Positions 44,339 to 52,651 of a DNA stretch of 64,000 nucleotides are shown here, in pieces. The notes beneath the pieces are model-generated. The model was given only the letters and a program-made list of their open reading frames with translations. It made no database searches and was not told where the DNA came from. Each line of letters opens with the position of its first letter. Position 1 is the first letter of the stretch. The translations under genes and the position numbers were made by a program. The DNA is from Marinibacterium anthonyi (GTDB lineage Bacteria > Pseudomonadota > Alphaproteobacteria > Rhodobacterales > Rhodobacteraceae), in assembly GCA_003217735.2 (NCBI GenBank), contig CP031589.1, positions 62,001 through 126,000 of the forward strand. The letters run 5' to 3'.

Positions 44339-45496
44339 TTATTCGCCAGCAACCGCTTTAATCGCCCGGCGCGCATCCCGGCTGAAATAGTCGACTTTGT
44401 CGGGGTCGAGCGTCACGCCGATCCCCGGCCCGCTCGGGATCTCGACGCAGAAATCACGATAGCCGATCGGTTCTGCGAGAATTTCATCTGTGAGCAGCAA
44501 TGGGCCGAAGAATTCTGTGCCCCAATGCAGTTTCTCTACGGTCGCGAACAGTTGTAGTGCAGCGGCGGTACCAAGGCCGGTTTCCAGCATCGTTCCTCCG
44601 TAAAGCCCGATCCCCGCCGCCTGGGCGATAGCGACCACTTCTGCGCCGCGTTTGAGGCCGCCCGACTGCGCCACTTTCACCGCGAACACATCCGCCGCCC
44701 GCGCGCCAGCAACCGTCAGCGCGTCCTCGGGACCGCCCAGCACCTCGTCGGCCATCACCGCGATCTCGTGGCTGCGGGTCAACTCGGCCATCCCGGCGAT
44801 GTCATGCGCCTCAACCGGCTGTTCGACCAGTTCGCAGCCGATCTCCTGCAATCCCTTCAGGCCCCATCGCGCCTCGGCCAGTGACCAGGCCTGATTGACA
44901 TCGACGCGGATGCTCGCCGCGTCGCCCAGGGCCTGACTGATCCGCGCCACATGCTCGACGTCCTCGCGGACCGTGCGCTTGCCGATTTTCAGCTTGAAAA
45001 TGTTGTGACGACGCGTTTCGATCATCTGCTGCGCCTCGGCGATATCGGTGTCCGAATTGCCCGAAGCCAAGGTCCATGCCACCGGCAAACGGTCGTGAAC
45101 CGCGCCGCCAAAAAGTTGCGAGACCGACACGCCAAGACGCTTGCCCAATCCATCCCACAGCGCAATCTCAACCGCCGTTTTCGCGATGTTGTTGCCACGC
45201 ACGGACTTGTCGATCAGTTGCAACGCGCCGTTCACATCGTCGGCGTCGCGTCCGGTCAGCGCGGGCGCAATATATACGTCGATGGCCGAGCGGATGCTTT
45301 CGGGGCTTTCCGCGCAATAACTCAGCCCACCAATCGTAGTGCCTTCGCCTAGCCCTTCGGAGCCGTCGGAAAAGCGGATGGTCACCAGAACGGCGGTCTG
45401 GGTGCGCATCGTCGCCATCGACAACACATGCCCGCGGATCGTCGGGATATCGAGAATTCGAGTCTCGATCTTGTCAATCTTGGTCACGTGGATCAC
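44339..45496 (-). CDS. catB: Muconate cycloisomerase
   Basis: 385-residue enzyme of the enolase superfamily, muconate-lactonizing subgroup. Visible features are the KxK catalytic pair (FKLKIGKR), metal ligands in RVDVNQAWS, LVEQPVEAHD and VMADEVLGGPEDAL, and KVAQSGGLKRGAEVVAIAQA. It turns cis,cis-muconate into muconolactone. First gene of the minus-strand catB-benABCD-transporter series. A GGTCT-N6-ATACC site lies 67 bp upstream. The following enzyme, muconolactone isomerase (CatC), was not found in the window. Confidence 0.92.
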   Translation of the reverse strand: MIHVTKIDKIETRILDIPTIRGHVLSMATMRTQTAVLVTIRFSDGSEGLGEGTTIGGLSYCAESPESIRSAIDVYIAPALTGRDADDVNGALQLIDKSVRGNNIAKTAVEIALWDGLGKRLGVSVSQLFGGAVHDRLPVAWTLASGNSDTDIAEAQQMIETRRHNIFKLKIGKRTVREDVEHVARISQALGDAASIRVDVNQAWSLAEARWGLKGLQEIGCELVEQPVEAHDIAGMAELTRSHEIAVMADEVLGGPEDALTVAGARAADVFAVKVAQSGGLKRGAEVVAIAQAAGIGLYGGTMLETGLGTAAALQLFATVEKLHWGTEFFGPLLLTDEILAEPIGYRDFCVEIPSGPGIGVTLDPDKVDYFSRDARRAIKAVAGE

Positions 45497-45562
45497 CAGT
45501 CTCGAGTTTCAGGTTGCTTTTCACAATGCGTAAAACGCGGGCCCTGAGTCGATGACGGGGTG

Positions 45563-45578
45563 GGTCTCGGGTGATACC
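45563..45578. promoter_or_regulatory. GGTAT-N6-ATACC-type site upstream of catB
   Basis: GGTCT-CGGGTG-ATACC, one mismatch from the perfect palindromes at 33677 and 33742, 67 bp before the catB start. The spacer CGGGTG is identical to that at 46400-46415. Probably a regulator site for the catB-ben operon. Confidence 0.45.
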
Positions 45579-45696
45579 CGAAACCGACATCGGCTCAGCC
45601 CCGCCCGGCTTCGATGAGTTTGCGCACCAGCCCTTTCGGGGCTGGTCGCAAAGTTCGACTGGTGTTGTTGGACATCCCGACCAAGCGAAACCAGCT

Positions 45697-46293
45697 TTAC
45701 CGGCAGGCGCGGGCCTTGGCGTCGAATGGGGTATACCGGTGTCTCGGCGCACCACCGTTGCTCTTGCCGATCTCGAATGCGGCCGGTTCGCGGCTGAGCA
45801 AGATTGGATCTGCGAAGGAGCGGTAGGATTGTGGCACCAGCGTCGTGAAACGCGCGGCGGCGGTCTCACTCGGCGGAGGCATCGTTCATGAACTCCTCAC
45901 TGAACACCGGTTCGGGAAAGCCCACTGTGCCTGTCGCCGCCCTCATCTGATCGAACATGACACGGCAATTCGGCGGACAGAGATCCATCAGGCTCTCGCC
46001 GGTAGTGGGTACGAACGCGCTATGATAGACTAGCCGCCGCAGCTTGCCGGGCGCGAGCCGGTCTGCCGCGCCCGTGATCACCATGCCGCCCCAGCTGTGC
46101 CCGCCCAGCACCGCGTCCTAGATCGCTTCGGCGTCGAAAAAGTCCACGATGAACGATATGGCGTCCTACAGCGTCGTCTTGCTGGCATCGTCGCCATTAC
46201 GGATTCCCACTGTCGTTGGGCACCATGGCTAGTGCCCGTCGGCACGCCACCGCGTCGATAGCGCGCTGCACCGTGAACCAGAACAAGTTTCAT
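45697..46293 (-). pseudogene. Broken alpha/beta hydrolase
   Basis: Starts MKLVLVHGAA at 46293, then frame shifts. The next frame reads ISFIVDFFDAEAI, a TAG stop, DAVLGGHSWGGMVITGAADR with the nucleophile elbow GHSWGG, and on to PEPVFSEEFMNDASAE. Another shift leads to FTTLVPQSYRSFADPILLSR. An earlier TAG lies in the same frame near 46167. At least two frameshifts and two amber codons show it is not functional. A regulator-type palindrome (46400) still sits upstream. The rest of the 45497-46433 gap shows no intact gene. Confidence 0.75.
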
Positions 46294-46399
46294 GCCGTCG
46301 TCCCAATACCCCGTCCGGAACGCTTTCCCAACGGGGGCGGCCCGCCTCGGATGGTTCTAAAGGTGCGAAAGCGGAGGAAATTTTGTCGATGAGCGCGAA

Positions 46400-46415
46400 G
46401 TTATCGGGTGATACC
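46400..46415. promoter_or_regulatory. GGTAT-N6-ATACC-type site upstream of the broken hydrolase
   Basis: GTTAT-CGGGTG-ATACC, one mismatch in the left arm, with the same spacer as the catB site. It lies between the stop of the hydrolase at 46434 and the start of the hydrolase pseudogene, so it probably controlled the latter. Confidence 0.35.
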
Positions 46416-46433
46416 TTTCGACGCGTACCATAC

Positions 46434-47279
46434 TCACTTGTGGTCGATATCCGCGAGAAAGGCACCCAGATCGGCGTTGAAGCGGTCCTTGTGTTCCAAC
46501 TGCGGCAAGTGCCCGCAACGGTCGTAGAGTTCCTTGCGCGCGACTTTCGTGCCCTGTTCGATAAAGTGCAGATGATGGGCCGGGGCCAACTTGTCCTGCG
46601 CCCCCCAGATCGCCATCAGTGGCAGGTCGATCTCGCCCAGCCACGAGTGCAGGTCGCGCACCAGATCGGGGCGAAACCCCTGAAGCGTTGCCAACCCGCG
46701 CAAGGTACGCAGAAAGGCACGCTGAGCGCCTGGCAACCGGGCGAAGGCCCACCGCTCGCGGACGATCTCGTCGGTGATGACACTCTTGTCGTAAACGACC
46801 TCACGCATCAGGGTTCGCATCCCGAATCTGTTGGGCCAGGTCAGAAGCTCGCCCAGCACCGGCAGGGTCGAGAGCCGGAAAAGAATATAGGTCTCGTAGC
46901 CGATCACCGCTGGCGAGACGAGGGTAAGCGAACGAACCCGAGCCGGCTCCGCGCGCGTGAGCCCCAATGACAGCCGTCCGCCCATCGAGTGCCCCACGAG
47001 GTGGAAACTTTCGAGCCCGAGTTCCGCCACGAAAGCCCGCAGAAACGCGACCTGCCCATCGAGCGACAGGTCGAAATCGGCAGGCTTGTCGGTCCGTCCG
47101 CAGCCCGGCAGGTCCACCGCCCAGACCCGGTATCGCTCGGCGAGCGGGCCGATATTGCCCTGCCAGTCCTCGATGGACGAATAGATGCCGTGGACGAGGA
47201 GCACCGCCGGACCGGACGCGCCCACCTGCCGGTAGCGCGTCCTCAGCCCCATGATGTCGACGTAGCGATCTTCGCTCAT
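46434..47279 (-). CDS. Alpha/beta hydrolase (MhpC/PcaD-like)
   Basis: 281-residue alpha/beta-hydrolase. The oxyanion HG lies in LLVHGIYSSIEDWQGNIGPL, the nucleophile in HLVGHSMGGRLSLGL, the acid in IWGAQDKLAPAHHLHF and the catalytic His in YDRCGHLPQLEHKDRF. The cap-domain size fits ring-cleavage-product or enol-lactone hydrolases. ATG at 47279 follows AACGAGGAGCATTG. Last gene of the ALDH-GMC-OmpW unit. It could act as an esterase for benzyl-type esters or as the enol-lactonase; sequence does not decide. Confidence 0.8.
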   Translation of the reverse strand: MSEDRYVDIMGLRTRYRQVGASGPAVLLVHGIYSSIEDWQGNIGPLAERYRVWAVDLPGCGRTDKPADFDLSLDGQVAFLRAFVAELGLESFHLVGHSMGGRLSLGLTRAEPARVRSLTLVSPAVIGYETYILFRLSTLPVLGELLTWPNRFGMRTLMREVVYDKSVITDEIVRERWAFARLPGAQRAFLRTLRGLATLQGFRPDLVRDLHSWLGEIDLPLMAIWGAQDKLAPAHHLHFIEQGTKVARKELYDRCGHLPQLEHKDRFNADLGAFLADIDHK

Positions 47280-47299
47280 GCAATGCTCCTCGTTTGTCG

Positions 47300-47974
47300 T
47301 CAGAACCGATACGACACACCCAGCGTGACCGTGACCGGATCGAGCGTGAGCTTTGAGCCCCCCGCCACCGGTCCGGCCCCAGTGGGCGCTGTGAAACCTG
47401 TTTCGGTTTCCAGCCAGGATTTCTTGATCTCCGCAAAAGCGCCCCATCTGTCGTCGATGGCATAGTCGACACCGGCGACCAGCACCGTGCCCCAGCCGTT
47501 ATCGACCGACACGTCGGCAAGCGCCCCATCTTCTTCGTCGAGGATCAGCCCATAGACCGCACCTGCTCCGATATAGGGCGATACCCTGCCGTCGGTGTTG
47601 AAATGGTAGCGCAGGGTCAGGCTCGGGGCGCCATAGGTGACATCGCCCAGATGCCCGAACGCCTCAAGCGAACCGGCACCGTAAAGGCTTGTTGTCGTGG
47701 GGAGGCCGAGGCCCAACCAGACCGAAATGTCCGGGCGAAAGAAGTACCCGACCTCGAAAATGGCTGTGACATTGTCGTCGATCCGAGCATCACCGCCTGG
47801 CACTTCCACGCCGCCTATGCTGACGGTCGCGGTCTCGTCAAAGAACACACCCGTCAGGCCGGCCTTCAACTCGATCTTGCGATCCGAAAAGTCCTGCGCC
47901 TGAGCGCTCTGGAGCGTCGCCACCAACGCAATCGCGGCCACAGCGGGCGGGGTCACTATCGCTTGCAGAGTCAT
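47300..47974 (-). CDS. OmpW-family outer-membrane protein (second copy)
   Basis: 224-residue predicted beta-barrel with a signal peptide (VAAIALVATLQSAQA, then QDFSDR) and a C-terminal SYRF. Segments GYFFRPDISVWLGLGLPTTT and LRYHFNTDGRVSPYIGAGA are typical of OmpW. Its ATG overlaps the GMC stop by one base (TAATG). It resembles the OmpW of the styrene operon at family level. Likely a channel for the hydrophobic substrate of the alcohol/aldehyde oxidation genes, by inference. Confidence 0.85.
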   Translation of the reverse strand: MTLQAIVTPPAVAAIALVATLQSAQAQDFSDRKIELKAGLTGVFFDETATVSIGGVEVPGGDARIDDNVTAIFEVGYFFRPDISVWLGLGLPTTTSLYGAGSLEAFGHLGDVTYGAPSLTLRYHFNTDGRVSPYIGAGAVYGLILDEEDGALADVSVDNGWGTVLVAGVDYAIDDRWGAFAEIKKSWLETETGFTAPTGAGPVAGGSKLTLDPVTVTLGVSYRF

Positions 47975-49707
47975 TAGATCGCTCCGACCAGGATGTCGGC
48001 CATCCGCTCGCCGATGATCACGGTTGGGGCCATCGTGTTGCCGGTCGAGACCTGCGGCATGACCGAGGCGTCAGCAATCGACAGGTTTTCGATGCCATAA
48101 ACTGACAGCGACCCATCCACGACCGACATCTCGTCCGTGCCCATCTTGCAGGTGCAGCTTTCGTGGAAATAGGTCCCGGCAGCGTTGCGGGCGAAGTCCT
48201 TGAGGTCTTCGCCCGGCAACGCGCCGGGCATCACCTCGCGTTTCACGAACTCGGCCAACGGGGAGGAGTTGCCGATTTCGCGGCACAGTTCAATGCAGCG
48301 GGTGAGCGCGGTCAGGTCGGCCTCTTCCTTGAGGAAGCCGCCGTCAATCGAGAGGGGATCGCCGAGGTTCGGCCCGGTCAGCCGCACCTCGCCGCGCGAT
48401 TTCGGCTTCACGATGCCGGGCGCGATGGTCCACGACCCCGCCGGAACCTCGAAGGCCGGGCCATGGACTTCCGAGGCATAGGGAACCTCGATCTGGAAGG
48501 GCTGAAGATCAGGTGTGTCGAGGCTTGAGTCCGATTTCCAGAAGAATGTCGCCTCGGCGGCCGAATTGTGCGGCGGCAACGGTGTGTTGTATTCCCAGAC
48601 GCAGCCTGCCGCGAGGATATGGTCCTGGAAGTTCTGGCCGATGCCGGGCAAATCATGCGCCACCTCGACGCCGACCTCGCGCAGATGGGCCGCCGGGCCG
48701 ATGCCCGATTGCATCAGGATCCTGGGCGTATTGATCGCACCCGCCGACAAGACGACGCGCTCCGTCGCGCCGACGGTGATGACCTCGCCGCCCTTCTCGA
48801 AGGTTACGCCTGTCACAGTGGTCCCGTCCAACTCAAGACGATGCACCGTTGCCCCTGTCAGCAACGTGATGTTGGGGCGCTTGAGCGTCTCCCACAGGTA
48901 GTCGGCGGGCAGATTACGGCGCATACCGTCCTTGATCCGCACATTGGCCAGCGCCGCGCCGCCTTCGCCTTCCATCATTTCGCCGTTCATGTCGGCATAG
49001 GCCGGGATGCCGACGCTTTCGCAGGCCGACAGGAAGGCCGGCGCGATCGGGTTGGGATCCTGCACCTCGGTCATAAAGAGACGCCCGCCCGTGCCGCGGC
49101 GGCTGTCATCGGCAGGGCCATGCCAATCTTCGATCCGCTTGTAGATCTTCAGCACATTGTCATAGCTCCAGGCCGCATCGCCGGTCTCCGCTGCCCAATG
49201 GTCGAAATCGTTCTTGTGGCCGCGCGCCCAGATCATTACGTTGATCGACGAGCCGCCGCCCACGACCTTGCCCATGGGCAGGATCAGAGAACGCCCATTC
49301 ACCTTGTCGGATGGCTCTGCCGAATAGCCCCAGTCGCGTTCGGAGCGGATGTTTGTGGGCCACATCAGCGGGTTCAGCACCGCGTCGATCTGATCGGTAT
49401 CGCCCGCCTCAAGGACGAGCACGCTGGCATCGGTTTCGGCTGCCAGACGCCCGGCAACCACCGCGCCGCCCGAGCCGGAACCCACGACGATATAGTCATA
49501 GGCCCCCGCAAGGTTTTGCGCGTTGTAACGCTGGGTGATCGCGGCATCGCCAAGTTCCTGCGCCCAGACCTTTGCCGTTGCCATCGACGCGCCAGCCGCC
49601 ACGGCCATCTGGATAAAGGCCCGCCGCCCGATCCGCCCGTGCACCAGCCCGGCCTGAAGCGTCATCAGCCTGTCGCCCTTTTCGAGCGCTTTCGAGAAAG
49701 TTCTCAT
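47974..49707 (-). CDS. GMC-family FAD-dependent alcohol dehydrogenase with Tat-type signal
   Basis: 577-residue glucose-methanol-choline oxidoreductase. The N-terminus has a twin-arginine motif (GRRAFIQMAVAAGASMA, RR at 28-29), suggesting folded export to the periplasm. The FAD fold YIVVGSGSGGAVVAGRLAAE begins near residue 70, and the GMC signature is GGGSSINVMIWARGHKNDFD. The C-terminal VSTGNTMAPTVIIGERMAD is conserved. It likely oxidises a benzyl-type or other aromatic alcohol to the aldehyde, passed to the dehydrogenase encoded upstream. Substrate inferred. ATG at 49707 follows GGGAGGACAACC. Confidence 0.88.
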   Translation of the reverse strand: MRTFSKALEKGDRLMTLQAGLVHGRIGRRAFIQMAVAAGASMATAKVWAQELGDAAITQRYNAQNLAGAYDYIVVGSGSGGAVVAGRLAAETDASVLVLEAGDTDQIDAVLNPLMWPTNIRSERDWGYSAEPSDKVNGRSLILPMGKVVGGGSSINVMIWARGHKNDFDHWAAETGDAAWSYDNVLKIYKRIEDWHGPADDSRRGTGGRLFMTEVQDPNPIAPAFLSACESVGIPAYADMNGEMMEGEGGAALANVRIKDGMRRNLPADYLWETLKRPNITLLTGATVHRLELDGTTVTGVTFEKGGEVITVGATERVVLSAGAINTPRILMQSGIGPAAHLREVGVEVAHDLPGIGQNFQDHILAAGCVWEYNTPLPPHNSAAEATFFWKSDSSLDTPDLQPFQIEVPYASEVHGPAFEVPAGSWTIAPGIVKPKSRGEVRLTGPNLGDPLSIDGGFLKEEADLTALTRCIELCREIGNSSPLAEFVKREVMPGALPGEDLKDFARNAAGTYFHESCTCKMGTDEMSVVDGSLSVYGIENLSIADASVMPQVSTGNTMAPTVIIGERMADILVGAI

Positions 49708-49793
49708 GGTTGTCCTCCCATCCACATCACAGCCCGCCCCAAACGGCTCCTCATCGCGTGAGGGGCGGACCAATTCACAACTGCGGCGAGTGC

Positions 49794-51290
49794 CTAGAAC
49801 GGCAGCGGATGCGCCTGGCGCTGAGTCGAGATCCATCGCTGCGTGGTGAAGGCCTCGATGGCGCCTTTTGGCCCCCATTTGCCACCACCACCCGAGGCGC
49901 CAAGCCCCGAGAACGGGCAATGAGGTTCGTCATGGACGGTCGAGTCGTTGACATGGACCATGCCTGCCTGGATGCGCTCGGCAAGAAGTTCGCCTCGCAG
50001 CACATCGCCGGTGACGACCGAGGCCGACAGGCCATAAGGCGTATCATTGGCCATCGCGATCGCCTGATCCTCGCTGTCGAAGGGTGTCACGGTGGTCACG
50101 GGGCCAAAGATCTCGTCCCGCCAGACATCCATGTCCGGGGTCACACCGGTCAGCACCGTTGCAGTGTAAAACGGGTCTTGCGCCGTGCCGCCGCATTCCG
50201 CCTTGGCACCGACCTCAAGCGCCGCATCCACCGTGGCTTCGATCCGGCGCAACTGCCGTGTGTTGATGATCGGGCCGACCACGCAGGTTTGCTCGTCGGG
50301 GTTGGTGGGCACGAAATTGACGGTCTTGGCGACCAGCTTTTCGACGAAGGCATCATAAAGCGGTCGCGCCACAAGGATCTTGTCGCAGGACATGCAGATC
50401 TGGCCCTGATGCAGGAACGAACCGAAGAACGCCAGATCGACCGCCCGGTCGAGATCAGCGTCGCCCAGCACGATCATCGGGTTCTTGCCGCCGAGCTCCA
50501 GCACGATGGGCTTGAATGCCTTGGCACAAGCGGTTGAGAGCAGCTGACCCACGCGGGTCGATCCGGTGAAGCTCATCACTGCGATACGCTTGTCACTGAC
50601 AAAGGCGTCACCCACCATGGCCGCGCCATCGCGTGAGGTGGTCACGACATTGAACACGCCGGGCGGGAAACCTGCATCCTTAAACAGTTCCGCCAGCATC
50701 AGCCCACCCGACAACGGGCTGTCCTCCGACGGTTTCAAGACGGCGGTGTTGCCAAGTGCCAGCGCATAGATAAAGCCCCGCAGCGACAGATAGAGCGGGA
50801 AATTCCACGGGCTGATCGTGCCGACCACGCCCGCGGGTGCCCGCATGGTGCGGTTGATCTTGCCCGGCACCTGGCTGGGATAGATCTCGCCGATCTCGCG
50901 GGTGGCCAGGCCCGCGGCCTCCGCCATTGCCAGCGGCACGAGCGAACATTCGAACATCGCTTTACCAGAACCCGAGCCAGTCTCGGCCACGAGCATGTCG
51001 ACGAAATCCTGCTGGCGTTCGACGAACAGAGCTGCCGCACGGTGGAACAGGCCCGCACGCGCGGCAGGCGGCAGGGCCGCCCACCCTGGCTGCGCCGCCG
51101 TTGCGGCATCGATCGCCGCCGTCACATCGCCAGAGGTCGCGTCAGCCACCTGCGCGATCGTCTCGCCGCTGGTGGGATTGTCCGTCGCAAAGGTCTTGTT
51201 TCCGCTGGCCGCGCACCATGCGCCACCGATAAACATCTCGCGGGTCGGCAGTTCAGCGCCGCCGCCGCCACGCTTGAGCCAATCGAGCAT
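49794..51290 (-). CDS. Aldehyde dehydrogenase, probably aromatic (benzaldehyde-type)
   Basis: 498-residue NAD(P)-dependent aldehyde dehydrogenase. Motifs: TISPWNFPLYLSLRGFIYAL, the Glu in IVLELGGKNPMIVLG, the Cys in HQGQICMSCDKILVA and DEIFGPVTTVTPF. The overall layout is that of XylC/benzaldehyde dehydrogenases. With the GMC enzyme it would turn an aromatic alcohol into a carboxylate such as benzoate for benABCD. ATG at 51290 follows GGGAGGAAAGAAA. First gene of the unit. An AraC regulator starts upstream on the same strand. Confidence 0.9.
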   Translation of the reverse strand: MLDWLKRGGGGAELPTREMFIGGAWCAASGNKTFATDNPTSGETIAQVADATSGDVTAAIDAATAAQPGWAALPPAARAGLFHRAAALFVERQQDFVDMLVAETGSGSGKAMFECSLVPLAMAEAAGLATREIGEIYPSQVPGKINRTMRAPAGVVGTISPWNFPLYLSLRGFIYALALGNTAVLKPSEDSPLSGGLMLAELFKDAGFPPGVFNVVTTSRDGAAMVGDAFVSDKRIAVMSFTGSTRVGQLLSTACAKAFKPIVLELGGKNPMIVLGDADLDRAVDLAFFGSFLHQGQICMSCDKILVARPLYDAFVEKLVAKTVNFVPTNPDEQTCVVGPIINTRQLRRIEATVDAALEVGAKAECGGTAQDPFYTATVLTGVTPDMDVWRDEIFGPVTTVTPFDSEDQAIAMANDTPYGLSASVVTGDVLRGELLAERIQAGMVHVNDSTVHDEPHCPFSGLGASGGGGKWGPKGAIEAFTTQRWISTQRQAHPLPF

Positions 51291-51383
51291 TTTCTTTCCT
51301 CCCATAGAGCCTTTTAGGCCAAAGAGAATGCGGAAGGTGCCCTTGCGCCATGAACAAAACAGGCAATCTTTGGAACCTGGCGA

Positions 51384-52316
51384 TCAGACCAAACCGGCTG
51401 GTGGGTGCTGGCGGCGCTTGCGGTATTCCGCCGGCGTCTCGCCAGTGGTTCTGCGAAAGGTCCTGCCGAAATGGCTTGCATCGGAAAAGCCGAGCTCGAA
51501 GGCGAGGGTCTCGATCGGCATTGCGGATTTGCGCAGCTGACGCTTGGCCTCGGCGATGCGGACCTTGTTGGCAAAGCGCGCGGGCGTCGTGCCAAAGAAC
51601 TTCTTGAACTGGCGGTTCACGGACGATTCGGACGTCGCGGCAGCACGTGCCAGTTCCGAGATTGGCACATGGCGGTGCAGATTGTCACGGATCAGACTGG
51701 CCGCCGCTGCAATGCCGAAATCGTCCGATCCGAGATTGCTGACAAGCAGCGAACGCCCGCGAAGCTGAAATAGCCGTAGAAGGAGTTCATCAATCTTGGT
51801 GTCAATACGCAGATCGGAAAACACATCTCTTTCAGTCTGGAACAGGCGCATCAAGTTCGGCAGATCAAGCTCATCCGCCTCACTACCCCGCAACACAGAG
51901 AACGCTGTCCAGTCAAGCGACGTCACGACCGGGTTGCCGCCGCGCGTCATGGTCTCGTTCAGCCGTCCGAGCACAGAGTCGACGCGCTCGTTTTCGATCT
52001 CGATGCAATCGCATTCGATCGGCGCATCCACGCGTGCAACGCTTAGATCTATATCGATATCCAGCCCCGGCGGCACGAACATGACGTCACCGGGTGTAAA
52101 ATCGAATGTATCGCTGGCGGCTACGCTCATGACCTTGTGCCCACTAACGAGGCGGCAAATGATTGGATTGGCAAAGCGAAACCGCACGCGCGCGGGCGTG
52201 TTAGTGAAATATCTTGCTGCTTCAGAATGCGAGGCATAGTGAGCGGTCCGGTACTCGACCAATTTGTCCACCGCACGCACGGCTTGGACGTTGTTGCGTA
52301 CTTGTACTTGGCTCAT
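51384..52316 (-). CDS. AraC-family transcriptional regulator
   Basis: 310-residue regulator. The N-terminal cupin-like sensor region includes FDFTPGDVMFVPPGLDIDID. The C-terminal double helix-turn-helix reads VPISELARAAATSESSVNRQ, FKKFFGTTP and then IETLAFELGFSDASHFGRTF. It lies 93 bp upstream of the aldehyde dehydrogenase gene on the same strand and probably controls the ALDH-GMC-OmpW-hydrolase unit. Divergent from the LysR gene at 52652. The inducer is unknown. Confidence 0.88.
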   Translation of the reverse strand: MSQVQVRNNVQAVRAVDKLVEYRTAHYASHSEAARYFTNTPARVRFRFANPIICRLVSGHKVMSVAASDTFDFTPGDVMFVPPGLDIDIDLSVARVDAPIECDCIEIENERVDSVLGRLNETMTRGGNPVVTSLDWTAFSVLRGSEADELDLPNLMRLFQTERDVFSDLRIDTKIDELLLRLFQLRGRSLLVSNLGSDDFGIAAAASLIRDNLHRHVPISELARAAATSESSVNRQFKKFFGTTPARFANKVRIAEAKRQLRKSAMPIETLAFELGFSDASHFGRTFRRTTGETPAEYRKRRQHPPAGLV

Positions 52317-52461
52317 CGCTCCTCCTCGCGCTAGATTGGGCAGTCCAATAGCCGCTCTTGCCGTTTGCCCGGCTTTGCGGCGGCAGTGACCTCAGTAACC
52401 CGTCCGTCCTCCCGGCGCGTCCGCTCTGCTCCACTGTAGCCTTGATCAGGCACAGAAGGCC

Positions 52462-52477
52462 GGTATCGCTTGATACT
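52462..52477. promoter_or_regulatory. GGTAT-N6-ATACC-type site in the AraC/LysR divergent gap (site 1)
   Basis: GGTAT-CGCTTG-ATACT, a single mismatch in the right arm. It lies in the 335-bp gap between the AraC gene (start 52316) and the LysR gene (start 52652), which otherwise shows no gene. A second copy is 61 bp away. Autoregulation by the LysR protein is the simplest reading. Confidence 0.45.
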
Positions 52478-52522
52478 TTTTGCAGCGCGGATCGCTCAAA
52501 AGCTCCACGATCTTCCGGAATG

Positions 52523-52538
52523 GTATCGCTCGACACCG
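52523..52538. promoter_or_regulatory. GGTAT-N6-ATACC-type site in the AraC/LysR divergent gap (site 2)
   Basis: GGTAT-CGCTCG-ACACC, one mismatch. Centre-to-centre distance to the site at 52462 is 61 bp, similar to the 65 bp of the catA pair. It lies 114 bp before the LysR start. Confidence 0.45.
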
Positions 52539-52651
52539 TCGGCGACATTGGGTTCGCACACGAACTCGGCGACAACGCAGGACCCGTCACTTCTCGACAA
52601 ACCGGAGCGGGCCCTCGAACCGACTGCCACGATGTTGCCCCAAGAATCGCC

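Noticed and set aside
45627-45645. Hairpin CCAGCCC-N5-GGGCTGG as a terminator
   Set aside because: No T-run on either side, and it lies in a degraded region with no gene end next to it.
45474-45891. Overlapping small frames between catB and the broken hydrolase
   Set aside because: None has a start signal or family motif. They overlap the hydrolase relic and the catB promoter.
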